Positions 36,775-46,731 of a stretch of DNA of 64,000 nucleotides are shown here, in pieces (position 1 is the stretch's first letter; every line of letters begins with the position of its first letter). The DNA is from Paraphaeosphaeria minitans. Taxonomy: Eukaryota; Ascomycota; Dothideomycetes; Pleosporales; Didymosphaeriaceae. The notes below the pieces were generated by a model. The model had not been told where the DNA came from and did not search any database. It was given only the letters and a program-made list of their open reading frames with translations. The stretch is taken from contig WJXW01000015.1 in NCBI GenBank assembly GCA_015832175.1, positions 496,001 through 560,000 on the forward strand. Direction: 5' to 3'. The position numbers and the translations under genes were made by a program.

Positions 36775-37000
36775 ATCCCCTGTCAACAGGAAGTGGCTAT
36801 CTCTGCAGCCTGAATCGTGAATGGTTACCCCTTTACCAAACCAATATGACCCCACAGGCGTCATCGCTTCCCAAGCGCTTATGTGCGTTTCCACGCATTT
36901 GAGTAAGATCAACCAATGCTCGTCACTGCTTCTACTTTCGCTGCTATGCGAGAATAAGATTCGGTCTATTTTTGAAGCAGGGGCCGATTCCATCCATGAG
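36775..37000 (-). repeat. inverted repeat R4, right copy
   Basis: This is the inverted partner of 34990-35240, about 1.5 kb away. The pair may be long terminal inverted repeats of a decayed element that encloses R1c and R2a, or two independent insertions. Confidence 0.82.
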
Positions 37001-37377
37001 TTGGGGCGTGCCGCTGTGTTTTCCCCTGCTCCCTCATAGATGGCCCCTCGCCCCTTGGCGTGCCTGGTGATGAATGTTTTGCAGGCCCATCGTGCTCCCA
37101 GTACGTTCTCTCGGTCGATGAAGGATGGACGAACCGCGGATCCAGGCGCTGCCCTGTTCTCATAACATTGGGCCCAAAGAGCCGGTTAGCACCCAGAGAG
37201 GAATTGCTCATAGGACATATCCAAAAACAGGTCACTACGCACTGGGAGACGCGCCTAGCGTAGTGTTTGCCCCCGTACTGTGCAAGATGTCACGCAATGC
37301 ATACCCTGGCCACCCTCGGCAGCCGTTTCGTCTGTGTTCGAAGCTTATAGTGCAGCCTCCGCCCGGCGCCGCCAAAC

Positions 37378-37385
37378 GATATAAA
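37378..37385 (+). promoter_or_regulatory. TATA box of the small orphan gene
   Basis: GATATAAAG lies about 80 bases upstream of the ATG at 37459 and is followed by a pyrimidine-rich leader, a normal fungal core-promoter arrangement. Confidence 0.5.
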
Positions 37386-37458
37386 GAGGGCATCCTGTCC
37401 CCCTGACGAGTAGAATCTCAGTCGATCTACCATATCATCACAACTCTATTCGATCGTG

Positions 37459-37940
37459 ATGTCGACGCAATACGTGAAATATTTCTCCGAATGGCCACCC
37501 CCAAGCATCGAGAAACGTCTTTTTACCGTTCGCGATGACAGATGGGACATGCATACATTAAAATTCATGTTCGCAGGACGTAGCGAAGATGAAATTAAGG
37601 CGACAATCATCCCGCGCTTCGACGGTTGTTTTCACTTAACATATGAGAAAATGAAGGAACTTGGACCTGTAAGTAGACAAGTTTAGACATGGAATCTCGT
37701 TTACCTAGAATATAGATTGGGTTCAACATCATTGGAAAGCGTGGCGGATCCTACGTCGTCCATTACACTGTTCAATCCACCGTCAGTGGTCCAGAGGAAC
37801 ACGTGTTTGGTTGGATTGATGAAGACGTGGCACGTAAACGCGACCTCGGCACCCAATTGAACACAATTCTGTCGCCTGTCACGCGACCTCTTTCTATTTT
37901 ACTTTCTTGGGTTGGAATCGGAACGGGGGCAACTGGGTAA
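37459..37940 (+). CDS. small hypothetical protein, two exons, intact
   Basis: Exons 37459-37668 and 37716-37940 are joined by a 47-nt intron with an ideal gtaagt donor and tatag acceptor. They give 143 aa. I do not recognise the family. The protein starts MSTQYVKYFSEWPPPSIEKR. Its body looks folded (VRDDRWDMHTLKFMFAGRSE; IGFNIIGKRGGSYVVHYTVQ) and it ends in a hydrophobic stretch, PLSILLSWVGIGTGATG, which could be one membrane-associated helix. There is no N-terminal signal peptide. It is an intact island inside repeat-derived DNA, so it could be a young or lineage-specific gene. Confidence concerns the gene structure, not the function. Confidence 0.75.
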
Positions 37941-39003
37941 CGCCGGGTGAGATGGGATGTATATCGGATCTGACCTTGTTCGACGAATGGCATCGAAGAG
38001 ACTCGATTGTATTCGCAAACGTGCATGAACTTTAGAGTTCTGTTAGATTCGTAGCTTGCTACATGCCATGCTTTTTCTCCCTACGATTCTTGCTTCCGTA
38101 GCTGCTGCTGGCATGGCGAGGCGAATATTGGGCAAGGGGCAGGTAATGGACATCCCGTATCCACCCATCCAATGTACGACGGCGCAGTTTTGATTGGAGC
38201 AGGTCCCCCAGCTGATCAGCAGCTGGGTGAAGAAGAGGTGCGCGGCCCGGACGCATGGCGACACCGCTGGGAGTCTAGACATCAGCGACGTCTTGGCGAG
38301 GTGAAGCAATAACATATCCTGCGTTCCATCACCAAGCAAATAGGTGGCTCCGAAAGCCTGCCCATGTATGAGATTGAGCATCTCGGGGTCCTCTTCACGG
38401 GAAATCCGACCAATGCTGTGAAAATTAGCGACCAGCAAGATATCATTGAACCTGCAGGTAACGAACATTATAAGAGCCTGGACCATATCCATTAAAGGAT
38501 CAGCCAGATTGTTACTTCTTAGTTTTGATAGCGCTGCGTTTGCAAACTGCATGCGAGTTGTGGATTATGTAGATGCTGGTTTCGATGCCAAGTACGAAAG
38601 CGTACTGTCAGTGCCAAAAAGGCAAGCGTGAACAGAGGATAACTCTCTGGCTGCTTATCTGTGTATTCTGGCGCAAGCTTACGTTGAAAAGAATAGCGAT
38701 TTCTTGTAATAGAACTGTTCAGCCACAGCGTGTAAATTATTTTGTCCAGGGATAGAAAGCAAGTGTTGGATGCTGAAAGGGTTGGAGGGATTAGAGGAAA
38801 CGTTCGTGCTACTTCCGGCCCCTCTTGTAGAAACTGTCCTTGCTTTAAAATTCGAGGGTAGTAGATGCGGTGTTTATATGACTGATCGTGTATAGGGTAA
38901 TAGGGTATGACTATTTATGGTTAATAAATACAGACGTCCACCCATCTGCTATTTTAAGACTCCAAACAGGCGCTCTTAGATCTGGCTCTTGTCGGTAATG
39001 GAA
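37941..39003. other. intergenic region with one unrecognised open frame
   Basis: On the - strand, 38552-38043 is open for 169 codons (starting MQFANAALSKLRSNNLADPL). It has no family resemblance and no upstream exon I could join. It may be a relic exon. Nothing else is seen. Confidence 0.4.
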
Positions 39004-39242
39004 GGTACACCCTCCCAGGAGGAACGGGTGCATAGTACGGTTTTTTGCCGGGGTCTGAGCCAATCGATTCCTGGATATGGAGACTTTTCTGGGTCAGATT
39101 TGAAAACCCACATACTTGTCTGAATTGGTGATAATCTTCGCCAAGACTACTTGACATAGTAATAGTCTTACTTGATCGTGATTAGAGCGACAATATATTG
39201 CAAGCTTCGTACTATGCACCCGTACCTCCTGGGAGGATGTAC
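39004..39242. mobile_element. MITE-like element with 35-bp terminal inverted repeats
   Basis: 39004-39038 and 39208-39242 are inverted copies of each other with only two mismatches in 35 bases. Both contain GGGTGCATAGTACG in one orientation. The 170-base interior is AT-rich and non-coding. No clear target duplication was found at the outer edges, so the exact ends are uncertain. Confidence 0.7.
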
Positions 39243-39411
39243 ATACCAGCTTCGACGCTATCCAGTTGAAGACGGGCGGCTCGGATCTACGATATCGCCC
39301 TTGGCGCATAATCATTGCCTCTGACGGGCGTTGTATCATGTTGGGCCCAATTCAACTCAACAAGCATCATCCTCTCGCTGTTCCAAACCATTCTTTCCAG
39401 TTAACCCATTG

Positions 39412-39528
39412 TCAGCGTAGGGGCATATGCGCCCGTAAGGATTCCGGGCCGATTGGATAGACTCCTGCTAGGGGTCCGCTTTTTTCTGCAATATTGTGGC
39501 GATGCTGCAGGACCTAGGTACATGCCCA
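39412..39528 (+). repeat. dispersed repeat R3, copy b
   Basis: Near-identical to 30998-31108 and joined directly to R2 copy b. R1-R3 at 30.5-31.1 kb and R3-R2 here suggest a parent element with the order R1, R3, R2. Confidence 0.85.
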
Positions 39529-39534
39529 GAAGTG

Positions 39535-40065
39535 TTGCGTAAGCTGACAATCATCGCATGTCTGGGCGAAATGATGGCTTTTCTGGTGATATATTTCGCC
39601 GGCACCAGCAGTCGTGGAACCAGCTGCTGTCAACGGCGTGACGGACTGCGGAGCGCCATGAGGGGCTATACGGCTGGGGTAATGATGAGAGCGACTACCA
39701 GGTGTGCTTTCTTAGGGCTCATGGGGTCGTCTACCTCCCCGTCAGCCACCGTATCAAAGTTCTTAGCACCCGGTCATAGGATGGCATGGCGTGGGAGGGA
39801 AAGTTTTCTTGACTCTGCAGCCAATCTCGCGGCCATGTCGCCGCCGCCGCCGCAATGCACCTGCCCCATGCCACCTATGGACCGAAACGGATCATTGTGG
39901 GATTCGATCGACGAGGTATGTTGAGATTAATGCCATGGCTGGATCAGGACATGCAATGGGGCGCAGTCGTCTCTCTAGTTGGCGCTTGCTTGTCGTCGTT
40001 TGCACTGAGCTATCCTTGTCCCGCTTCCCCGACGCACAGCTAAATTCTTTTTGTTTCAGGCGAAT
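39535..40065 (+). repeat. dispersed repeat R2, copy b
   Basis: Direct copy of 35960-36490. A GCC trinucleotide expansion (GCCGCCGCCGCC) near 39840 distinguishes it from the other copy. Confidence 0.85.
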
Positions 40066-40628
40066 TCGGCGGCCGTTCTGCAGAAAGAGCGGGGTCTCCC
40101 TTGAGTATACCCTGTCTATCAGCGTACATGCATACTTTGAGAAATCTGATGTGTTGCTTCCCATTTGCACATGCCTCCGTGGATCTCGAATCTTCGAAGA
40201 AAGATGTTGAACGTTTCAGCACTGACGGGAAAGGCCTCCACTGACGTACGCTTGCTTCAACACATATGCACCTCCACCTCCAGAACTTCCACCTTATTCA
40301 CCTAATTTGTTCCCGAACCTAGACCTAGTTCACCCTAATGCCCATAATCAATCAGCCTGCCGCTCACAAGATCCGCGCTCACCTGCATGAGAACGCCTAT
40401 GTTTGCCTCATAGCCGGAGCAGGCCGACCCCCTCGTTGGCGACAATATGCAGTGTGCACACAGCGAACGCGGTAAACGCCATCGAGTTAAGGGGAACCTG
40501 ATACATGGGCCCGCGCGGTACCTGCATATCCAGTTGTAATATATCATGCGCGTCCGTCCACAAGGCTGCGACGTCCACCAATTTACTGCTTGCGTATCTA
40601 TTACATTCTATCTAAGCCGCTAGCCTTA
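40066..40628. other. intergenic region
   Basis: No gene is seen. The last part must serve as promoter for the zinc-finger gene at 40629. Confidence 0.5.
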
Positions 40629-41197
40629 ATGTCAGAGCCTCAGGGTTCTGTAACATATGCTCGATGCAATCAATGCTTTACTGGGCAATATGCTAAAGGG
40701 AATTTCGCGCGGCACCGAAGACTGATCTGCGGTGTCAGACATGATGCGCACGAATGCCCTCATTGTGGAGAAGTGTACAGAAGAAAGGACGCATTGGTCA
40801 AGCATACAAAGAAAAAGCATCATAAGCGCGATACGTCGGCGACACAAGATATGGCACCGTCGCTACAATCTGGAAACAACTTCGATACAGTTTCTCCTCC
40901 AAGGACCGGTAAAATCCTCCCTTTCTATGGCGCGCAATCTCCGGCCGGTACCAGCACCTCCATGTCAACGGATGTGGTGATCCCTTCTTACAGCCGCAAG
41001 CCAACTCTTTCTGTAAGTGGTCTCGTGTGCATATCTCAAATGATATAGACTCTGATGCTGATCGCGCTTTCCAGAGGATCCTTCCTTCTAGCCCTCTTTC
41101 GCAATATCCCTGCTCAGATTCCATTGCGAAGACTATTGAGATATCTTTCGCGGTCAACATGGAACAATCCAACCGCCACATCCTGGGAAAACTTTCC
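40629..41197 (+). pseudogene. C2H2 fungal transcription factor, 5' part only
   Basis: The first exon encodes two adjacent C2H2 fingers: CNQCFTGQYAKGNFARHRRL and CPHCGEVYRRKDALVKHTKK, then a Ser/Pro linker. An intron follows at about 41013-41048. The text after it that looks like fungal C2H2 regulators (SDADRAFQRILPSSPLSQYP, then SIAKTIEISFAVN) is reached in frame only with a weak donor at 41017, not with the better gtaagt at 41013. It then stops at about 41197, long before the usual middle-homology region. The remaining several hundred residues are missing. It is most likely a truncated regulator gene; a short zinc-finger protein is possible. Confidence 0.7.
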
Positions 41198-41199
41198 TT

Positions 41200-41912
41200 G
41201 TAGCCAGCTCATGCGAAACGGGCTGATCATGATCGTCCTGTTGTTGATTGACTCGAGCACACGGTATGCCACGATGAATCTATTTCGTGCATGGCCATCT
41301 TCAACGATTGGATATCTCCTCAGTTTCTATACGTCACTTCTTCCCAGTCCTGTTTTGAGACCCGAATTGCTACAACCTCACAACTGTTATCATACTTTCT
41401 GGGCTCGATTGTTCTAATCTGGAAAATCAAATGATATGAAGAGCAGGTACGCTGCTTTGCTGGCGGTCGTATAGGTTATGCGGTAATCGCCGTTTTCAAG
41501 AGCAAAAACATCTGTTTTCCTCCAAAATAGAAGCGGAAGTAATGATGGGGCGACGAACAGATGAGGAAGCAGCCAGGATAGTGAAGCACGTCCCTTGGTT
41601 ATTTGATTAGCTAAATTACCAAACTGATCATACTGATCAAGCGGGCGATCGAAGTGTTCGAGTGGTATTTCGATGTGGGATAGAGATTGCCACAAAACGG
41701 CAATCATTCATGGCCCCCGACTAATGCTTGGCATGGACTAGCACCACATTTACGGACAGCTGCTGAGTCGAGCGCCACAAATCACCCTAAAATATTCCGC
41801 TGTGATTGATAGTCAGCTCCGGAGCAGTGGTTAGATTATGCAGTAGCTGACCGCGCGGGATCGTCGAAACTATTGACTGGTGGCCCGATCGGAGCTGCAG
41901 CATGAAGTCAGG
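41200..41912. other. intergenic region
   Basis: Open frames on both strands are unrecognised. The + frame to 41417 may be decayed sequence of the preceding regulator. Confidence 0.45.
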
Positions 41913-42383
41913 TTACATTTTTTCATCACTTCCTGAATATACCCGAGCCGACGCATTGCGCTCTCGTCGATCTACGTATGACCTGATCGCTTCTGACAAT
42001 CGTCCTTCCCCGCATTTTCCTCGATCGATGGTAGCTTCGGCTTCCCTGCGACCTGTCCTTTGCGTGCTGCTGCCACTTGCTTTTTGTATCGTGCTTGATG
42101 GCTCTGGGGGCTTTGGTGGTAGTGGCGCCGCTTTCAGTGGAGTGAATTCGTGGTCGTGGGGCCAAAGCTTTTTGTCATCAAAGCCGGCACCAGTGGCCTG
42201 AGAAGACCCTGGGGCAGAAGCATTATTACTGTCGCAATGCTGATAATATCCATTGTGCGGCGTCATAGGGACAGACTTTGACTTCTGTGGGCCGGTGCCA
42301 TAGTCGTCTGTTATGCTGCTGGGCGCTGTCTGGTCGGGATGTCGATCGGACAAGAGGGAGGGATGCAGGATGCTTGGAGACAT
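41913..42383 (-). CDS. hypothetical Ser/Pro-rich open frame
   Basis: The - strand is open for 156 codons starting MSPSILHPSLLSDRHPDQ. It is hydrophilic and Ser/Pro/Lys-rich (KAAPLPPKPPEPSS) with no recognisable domain. It lies downstream of the broken C2H2 gene on the same strand and could be an exon of it or a separate gene. Low confidence. Confidence 0.35.
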   Translation of the reverse strand: MSPSILHPSLLSDRHPDQTAPSSITDDYGTGPQKSKSVPMTPHNGYYQHCDSNNASAPGSSQATGAGFDDKKLWPHDHEFTPLKAAPLPPKPPEPSSTIQKASGSSTQRTGRREAEATIDRGKCGEGRLSEAIRSYVDRRERNASARVYSGSDEKM

Positions 42384-42567
42384 TGTGTTTAGGACGACTC
42401 AGATCAAGGTGAATTCAGATCTAGGTTCTTTGCGTCCATCCGCCTCGATCAAATACAAGCCCCTCATGCGTGGAAAGCCAAGACCTAGCGGAAGACCATG
42501 TAGTCCGAGCTGCAAAATTCGTTAGAGAAGCATCTACCCAGGTTGGCAAGGGTTTTGACACTCACCT

Positions 42568-43063
42568 TCAAGGTGCGGCCTGCAGGTCCACCCAATCCTT
42601 GACTTCTCGTCCCTCTTGGAAGTGGTTACCGATGTGATCGAATCGCTCGTCCCACCCCTCGTTTCGTTCTTTTGTAAGCGGAATTACCTTGCAGCAGAAC
42701 CCACACCAGATACGCTTGGAAAAATTCTTTCCCACATGCGATTGCTCTTCCTGTGGAAGGGAGTGATCCTTTTTCTCGTTGTGGGCATTCCATTAGTTCA
42801 CCTTGCGAAAGGTAAGGCCACATGGAACACATATCCACTGCTCAGTCTGGTAATGGGTTTCCATCTCGTGCTTTTTCCATAAATCTTTGCAGGTCAATGT
42901 CAATTTGCAGAATGTACATCCGTAGGTAGTCTGTCCAAGATCCACCCAATCGAGGAGAGAATTGCTCGAGGGCGAGCTAGGTGACCCCATGGCGACAGAG
43001 ATGGCACGATCAGGGGCTTGGTGGAAGGAAGTTGTCGGACGCAGTTCGAAGAAGGCTATGAAG
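42568..43063 (-). pseudogene. C2H2-type fungal regulator fragment with in-frame stop
   Basis: The - strand encodes YGCTFCKLTLTCKDLWKKHE with MGSPSSPSSNSLLDWVDLG before it and WICVPCGLTFRKVN after it. A TAA follows at 42793-42795. The same frame then continues as WNAHNEKKDHSLP, KRIWCGFCCKVIPL and GWDERFDHIGNHFQEG. This is the signature tail of a fungal family with C2H2 fingers and a WDERxDHIxxHF motif. So the TAA interrupts one coding unit; a CAA to TAA change would explain it. On the 5' side the frame runs into repeat R1d at about 43070, so the gene is probably cut by that insertion. Confidence 0.72.
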
Positions 43064-43167
43064 GATTAAATGAGAAGCCCCGGGGTCTCCCCTCCTTCGC
43101 TACCCCTGGTCAACTGCGGCGTTGCGATTCGAGCTGATCTGTTTCAGCAGGTATGCACTGCTGCATT

Positions 43168-43700
43168 TACGCCACGGGAGTTTATATTCACAGCTCCTGA
43201 GTCTGCGCTCTGTTTGGGGGGTGCTACGCACGGATTGCGGCATAGACTCTGTCTATTCCCCCAAATTTCTTAGTACCACACAGACCTCCATCAGCAATAC
43301 CTGTTGGGCCCAGGGGTTTCGCGAGCGATGACCGCTGGGGGTTGCCGAGACGGCAACTTTGTCCAAGTCAGGGGCCCGGAAGCAGCTTCCACGGATTGAA
43401 ACAGGGCCTGATGATTCACAAACTCCGCATGGCTCGGCGCATCCGAGCCATGACAGCTTAATAGTCTTCCAACTTGAAACATGAAGTCGACACCTGCCGA
43501 AATCTGTCGTGATCTCGCTGTGTACCGAGAAAGCAGCTCAATCAAACTCCCCTGCTCCCAGATTCTGACCTTGAACGCACGGGTAACACCAACATCCTGG
43601 TTTTGTTTAATGCATGAGCGGCTCGGATATCACTCCTGATTGATCTTTCTGCGGAGCGTGTCATGGAGATAATTCGTTTCCGTCGATACACCCTCCGGCT
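43168..43700 (-). repeat. dispersed repeat R1, copy d
   Basis: Co-linear with 30459-31000 on the same strand and reverse-complementary to 27560-27990. Copies differ by many single-base changes, so they are not recent. Confidence 0.85.
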
Positions 43701-45526
43701 TTGTGACAGGAGCGTCTCGTTAGACTCAATACATACGCCCTTCCGTGAGCGGACAGATCGACGTTAGGGACGCAGCATGCATTGTGCGCCTCTCTATAAG
43801 GGTGTCATTCACACCATCTTCAATATATCAATCTTCTCAGCGCTTGTTGCTAGTCGCAAAGTCACACTGACTCAGAAGGTGTTATTATAAAGAACGTAGA
43901 TATCAATTGCGTATGCTACAATAGAGAAGGATGGATGACACGGCTCTGAAAGGGCCGTCCACTAACGCACCGTTGGATGAATGGAGAGGGTCTACACCGA
44001 CGCATTGTCGTCAGGGATCAAAGAACCGTAGCAGATTGCTTCTTCTCGCCACTAGATCCGATTGGCACAATTGAGTCTATGCACTGACAGGGCAAAGCCA
44101 CCAACCGTCTCCGCGTCAGCAGTCCAGACATTATTCGTGACTTCCCTCGGGCCCCATGTGAACAAGGCAGCGCCTGGATCCCCGGTTCTCCTACGGATGG
44201 GGTGAGCCGCTCAGCAGCGCCTTGAAGAGATTCTCCACCGGCGCTCCAGACCTCGGGCTATGGTGCCGATTGAGGCGCCCTCCCTCACGGTATCGGATGA
44301 GTGAATATTGAATCAGGTCACTTTGTCTCACTAAAGAGCCTCAGCGTATTGGATCCGACGCGAGGCGAGTAGTTCAGGTTGGGATGGAGAAGCAGTTTTG
44401 ACGGTAGGATTGCGGCGCGGCGAGAGTGAAGACCCCGTAGCGGTAGCTCCGGGGGTTGGACAGAGAAGTGCTGCTCAGCACGGTTTCAAAGGCGTCGAAT
44501 GGCTGTAGTTGTTGTGTGGGAGACCGTGAGGCCTTGTTCACGTGTCGAGCGATGTGGGGGTAAACCTAGATATGTGTCTATGTACCATATTTCCTGAGCA
44601 GCCCTACCGACAGAGTCGCAAGCTTAGTCTTGACCTCTCGAGGTTGCTGGCAGATATATTGGTATAGCATTGCGTCCGCGAGGCCAATAACTCCATTCCC
44701 GGCAAAGCTCCCGGTACTGGCTGGTGCCTTGATGGATTATCATCCCAGGGGGCCGCACGGTCAAGCTCTCGGCCGTTCAGTATCTCAGCACTCGTGTTAC
44801 CAACCCTTGACGCAACCAAATCCTTCGCCAAGGGCTCTGGGAAGTGGGTACCGTTTGTCCCAGGGTGCGAAAGGGGCGCCGCTGGCCACGCCGGTGTCGC
44901 GCTCGAGGACGGCGACCTCAGCTGTATGCGCCCGTCCGCGACTAGGCGATTTAGTGAATAAAAAAGAATGCTATGGAGGCTTAGAATATATTTCGCCATT
45001 AGTACGCTGCAGATTCAAACCAAAACGTGAATCCAAATCGGCCATTCGTCTCATGCATGGCCCGGGGCACAGCATGCAAAAACATCACATCCAGATATTT
45101 CAAATCGAGCAAGTATGTCTGACAATATCTACAGGTACGACAGAGGACGTCATTCGACATCTATTACCAATTCCACAGGTAAACATAGGAGAAGCTTCAG
45201 ACCAAAGAGTGATCAGACTTTGTTCGTAATCGAGATGTCGGAAATGGATCCCGAAGTAGAGCTATGAAAAATAGGTTCCGGGGCGGTAACAAGGCTGGTG
45301 CGACGTCAGTGTATGGCAAGATAGAGGTGGGCGTCGTACTTTTTGGTTGTAATACCCTGTCTAATGTGCAAGCTGATGCCTGAAGACATATTTTCAGCGT
45401 CCTCTTGCGACCTCGAATGAATGGACTGAATATAGCATCGGATCAGTTGTAACGCGATCAAGACCGAATTGACTAGACATTCCAAGATATTGTTCGCCTA
45501 TTTAGGTAAGTCTTTGAATGAATACT
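43701..45526. other. 1.8-kb gene-poor region
   Basis: Long overlapping frames exist on both strands at 44604-45229, but they mirror each other in GC-rich sequence and contain no recognisable domain. Nothing else is seen. Confidence 0.5.
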
Positions 45527-46190
45527 CTATTGTTGACTTACTAGAAGGGACCAGTCATCGTTGTCTTTATATCCAACTTGAATTGCTACGACGGCAAAAG
45601 CTGCAAGAGTGAAGGTGACTTTGAAAACTTTAACCCTTACCCTTCGGCCCCAATGCTTGGAATTCAGGTAGTTGACCCCGATGGCCGCATTGAGGTGGAA
45701 AAGAAAGGCTCCAGCGAACATGAAGGTTCTCCCTCTTAGTCCGTAGTCAGATTTCATCGATATCCCGAAACCCAGGATTTGGATCAAAACAGCGGCCGCC
45801 GCAGAGCTTGTTGTGGCGGTCCGGGGACCATCCTTGGAAAGCTTCCAAAAAATGAGGATCTGATCTTGTCAATAAAGACCGTGAAGGGATCTGGAGACGA
45901 ACTGGGCCACTTATACCATTCAGCCAGGAGCATTCCAACAATATCCGGAGTGCTACATATGACCATCGGTGAGGATTTACCCAGTAGCTGAAGGTAACGC
46001 TAACAATAGTAAAGTGAAGAACAACTAAAGTAATAGTGAATGATGTACGGTATAAAGTCCGTGATCGTAAAGACTCTAGTGTCCATGGATGGGATGCCTG
46101 CGCAAAGACAAGTAGACCGCTGAGCACCGCGAAAGCAAGGGGCGCAGGGGTTGGAATGCGATAGATCAGGTCAGGATCGTGTATGTCCAT
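45527..46190 (-). pseudogene. multi-pass membrane protein of unknown family, frames broken
   Basis: The - strand start at 46190 gives MDIHDPDLIYRIPTPAPLAF followed by a hydrophobic segment and TLESLRSRTLYRTSF. Coding sense then moves to a second frame (GMLLAEWYKWPSSSPDPFTV, FIDKIRSSFF) and a third (WKLSKDGPRTATTSSAAAAV, GFGISMKSDYGLRGRTFMFA, NAAIGVNYLNSKHWG). The second change falls in a T6 run near 45863; one more T would restore WKLSKDGP. I could not find introns that explain the first change. At least four membrane segments are visible. The family is not recognised. It is probably a decaying gene. Confidence 0.6.
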
Positions 46191-46731
46191 ATTCAACGAC
46201 CAGGCAGAACACATGCAGGAAGGCAACCGGTGAAGGACATAGCGACAGAGGACGTGCAGATATATTCAGATAGAGGAAGTTGTCAATCTGGGCATAAACA
46301 GTTCTACTTTTTGAGAATGGCGCCTGCTTCGCTCCCGCCATTGCGATGTCTTAGGCTTCGGAGCGCAACTCCACTACCGGCGCCTGTAGCGTGGATTCGG
46401 TTGCGTTTTTGTGGATCAAGCCGGAAGAAACCACTGGCAAAGCTGGAAAGGATCTAGTTGGCCTCAAAGCGCATAAGGGTGGATATTGGCTACGGGGCCG
46501 GCCATCAAGCGATCCGTTCTATCCAACCACGCAGATCAGAGGTGGAGGCGCAGTACATAGGCACAGCGATCAAATATCTCCATAAGCGAACGGAACGGAG
46601 CTAACCTCAGAAGCTCACCAACGCGTGTTTACACGCCTTGGCATAGGTTTTGGGTTAGTCCAACCGCGTGTCACGCCCGCCTCCTGTCGAGCTTCATTCA
46701 CAGATCTCCAACGACCTCTTGTCACGTCAAG
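46191..46731. other. divergent intergenic region
   Basis: No gene. It separates the membrane-protein remnant on the - strand from the gene starting at 46732 on the + strand and probably contains both promoters. Confidence 0.5.

Larger units (their letters stand above)
34112..37458. other. 3.3-kb repeat-rich region without a supported gene
   Basis: The region is mostly fragments of the R1, R2 and R4 repeats listed separately. Between them, open frames are short and unrecognised. A TATAAATA sequence lies near 34343, but no gene follows it. Confidence 0.55.

Noticed and set aside
38043..38552. 169-codon frame on the - strand as a real gene
   Set aside because: No domain, no convincing start context and no joinable exon; left as an unrecognised open frame in the region note.
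44604..45229. Long overlapping frames on both strands, one with a phrase like VAVLERDTG that resembles a flavoprotein
   Set aside because: The phrase is isolated, the surrounding frame has stops, and no nucleotide-binding glycine motif precedes it.
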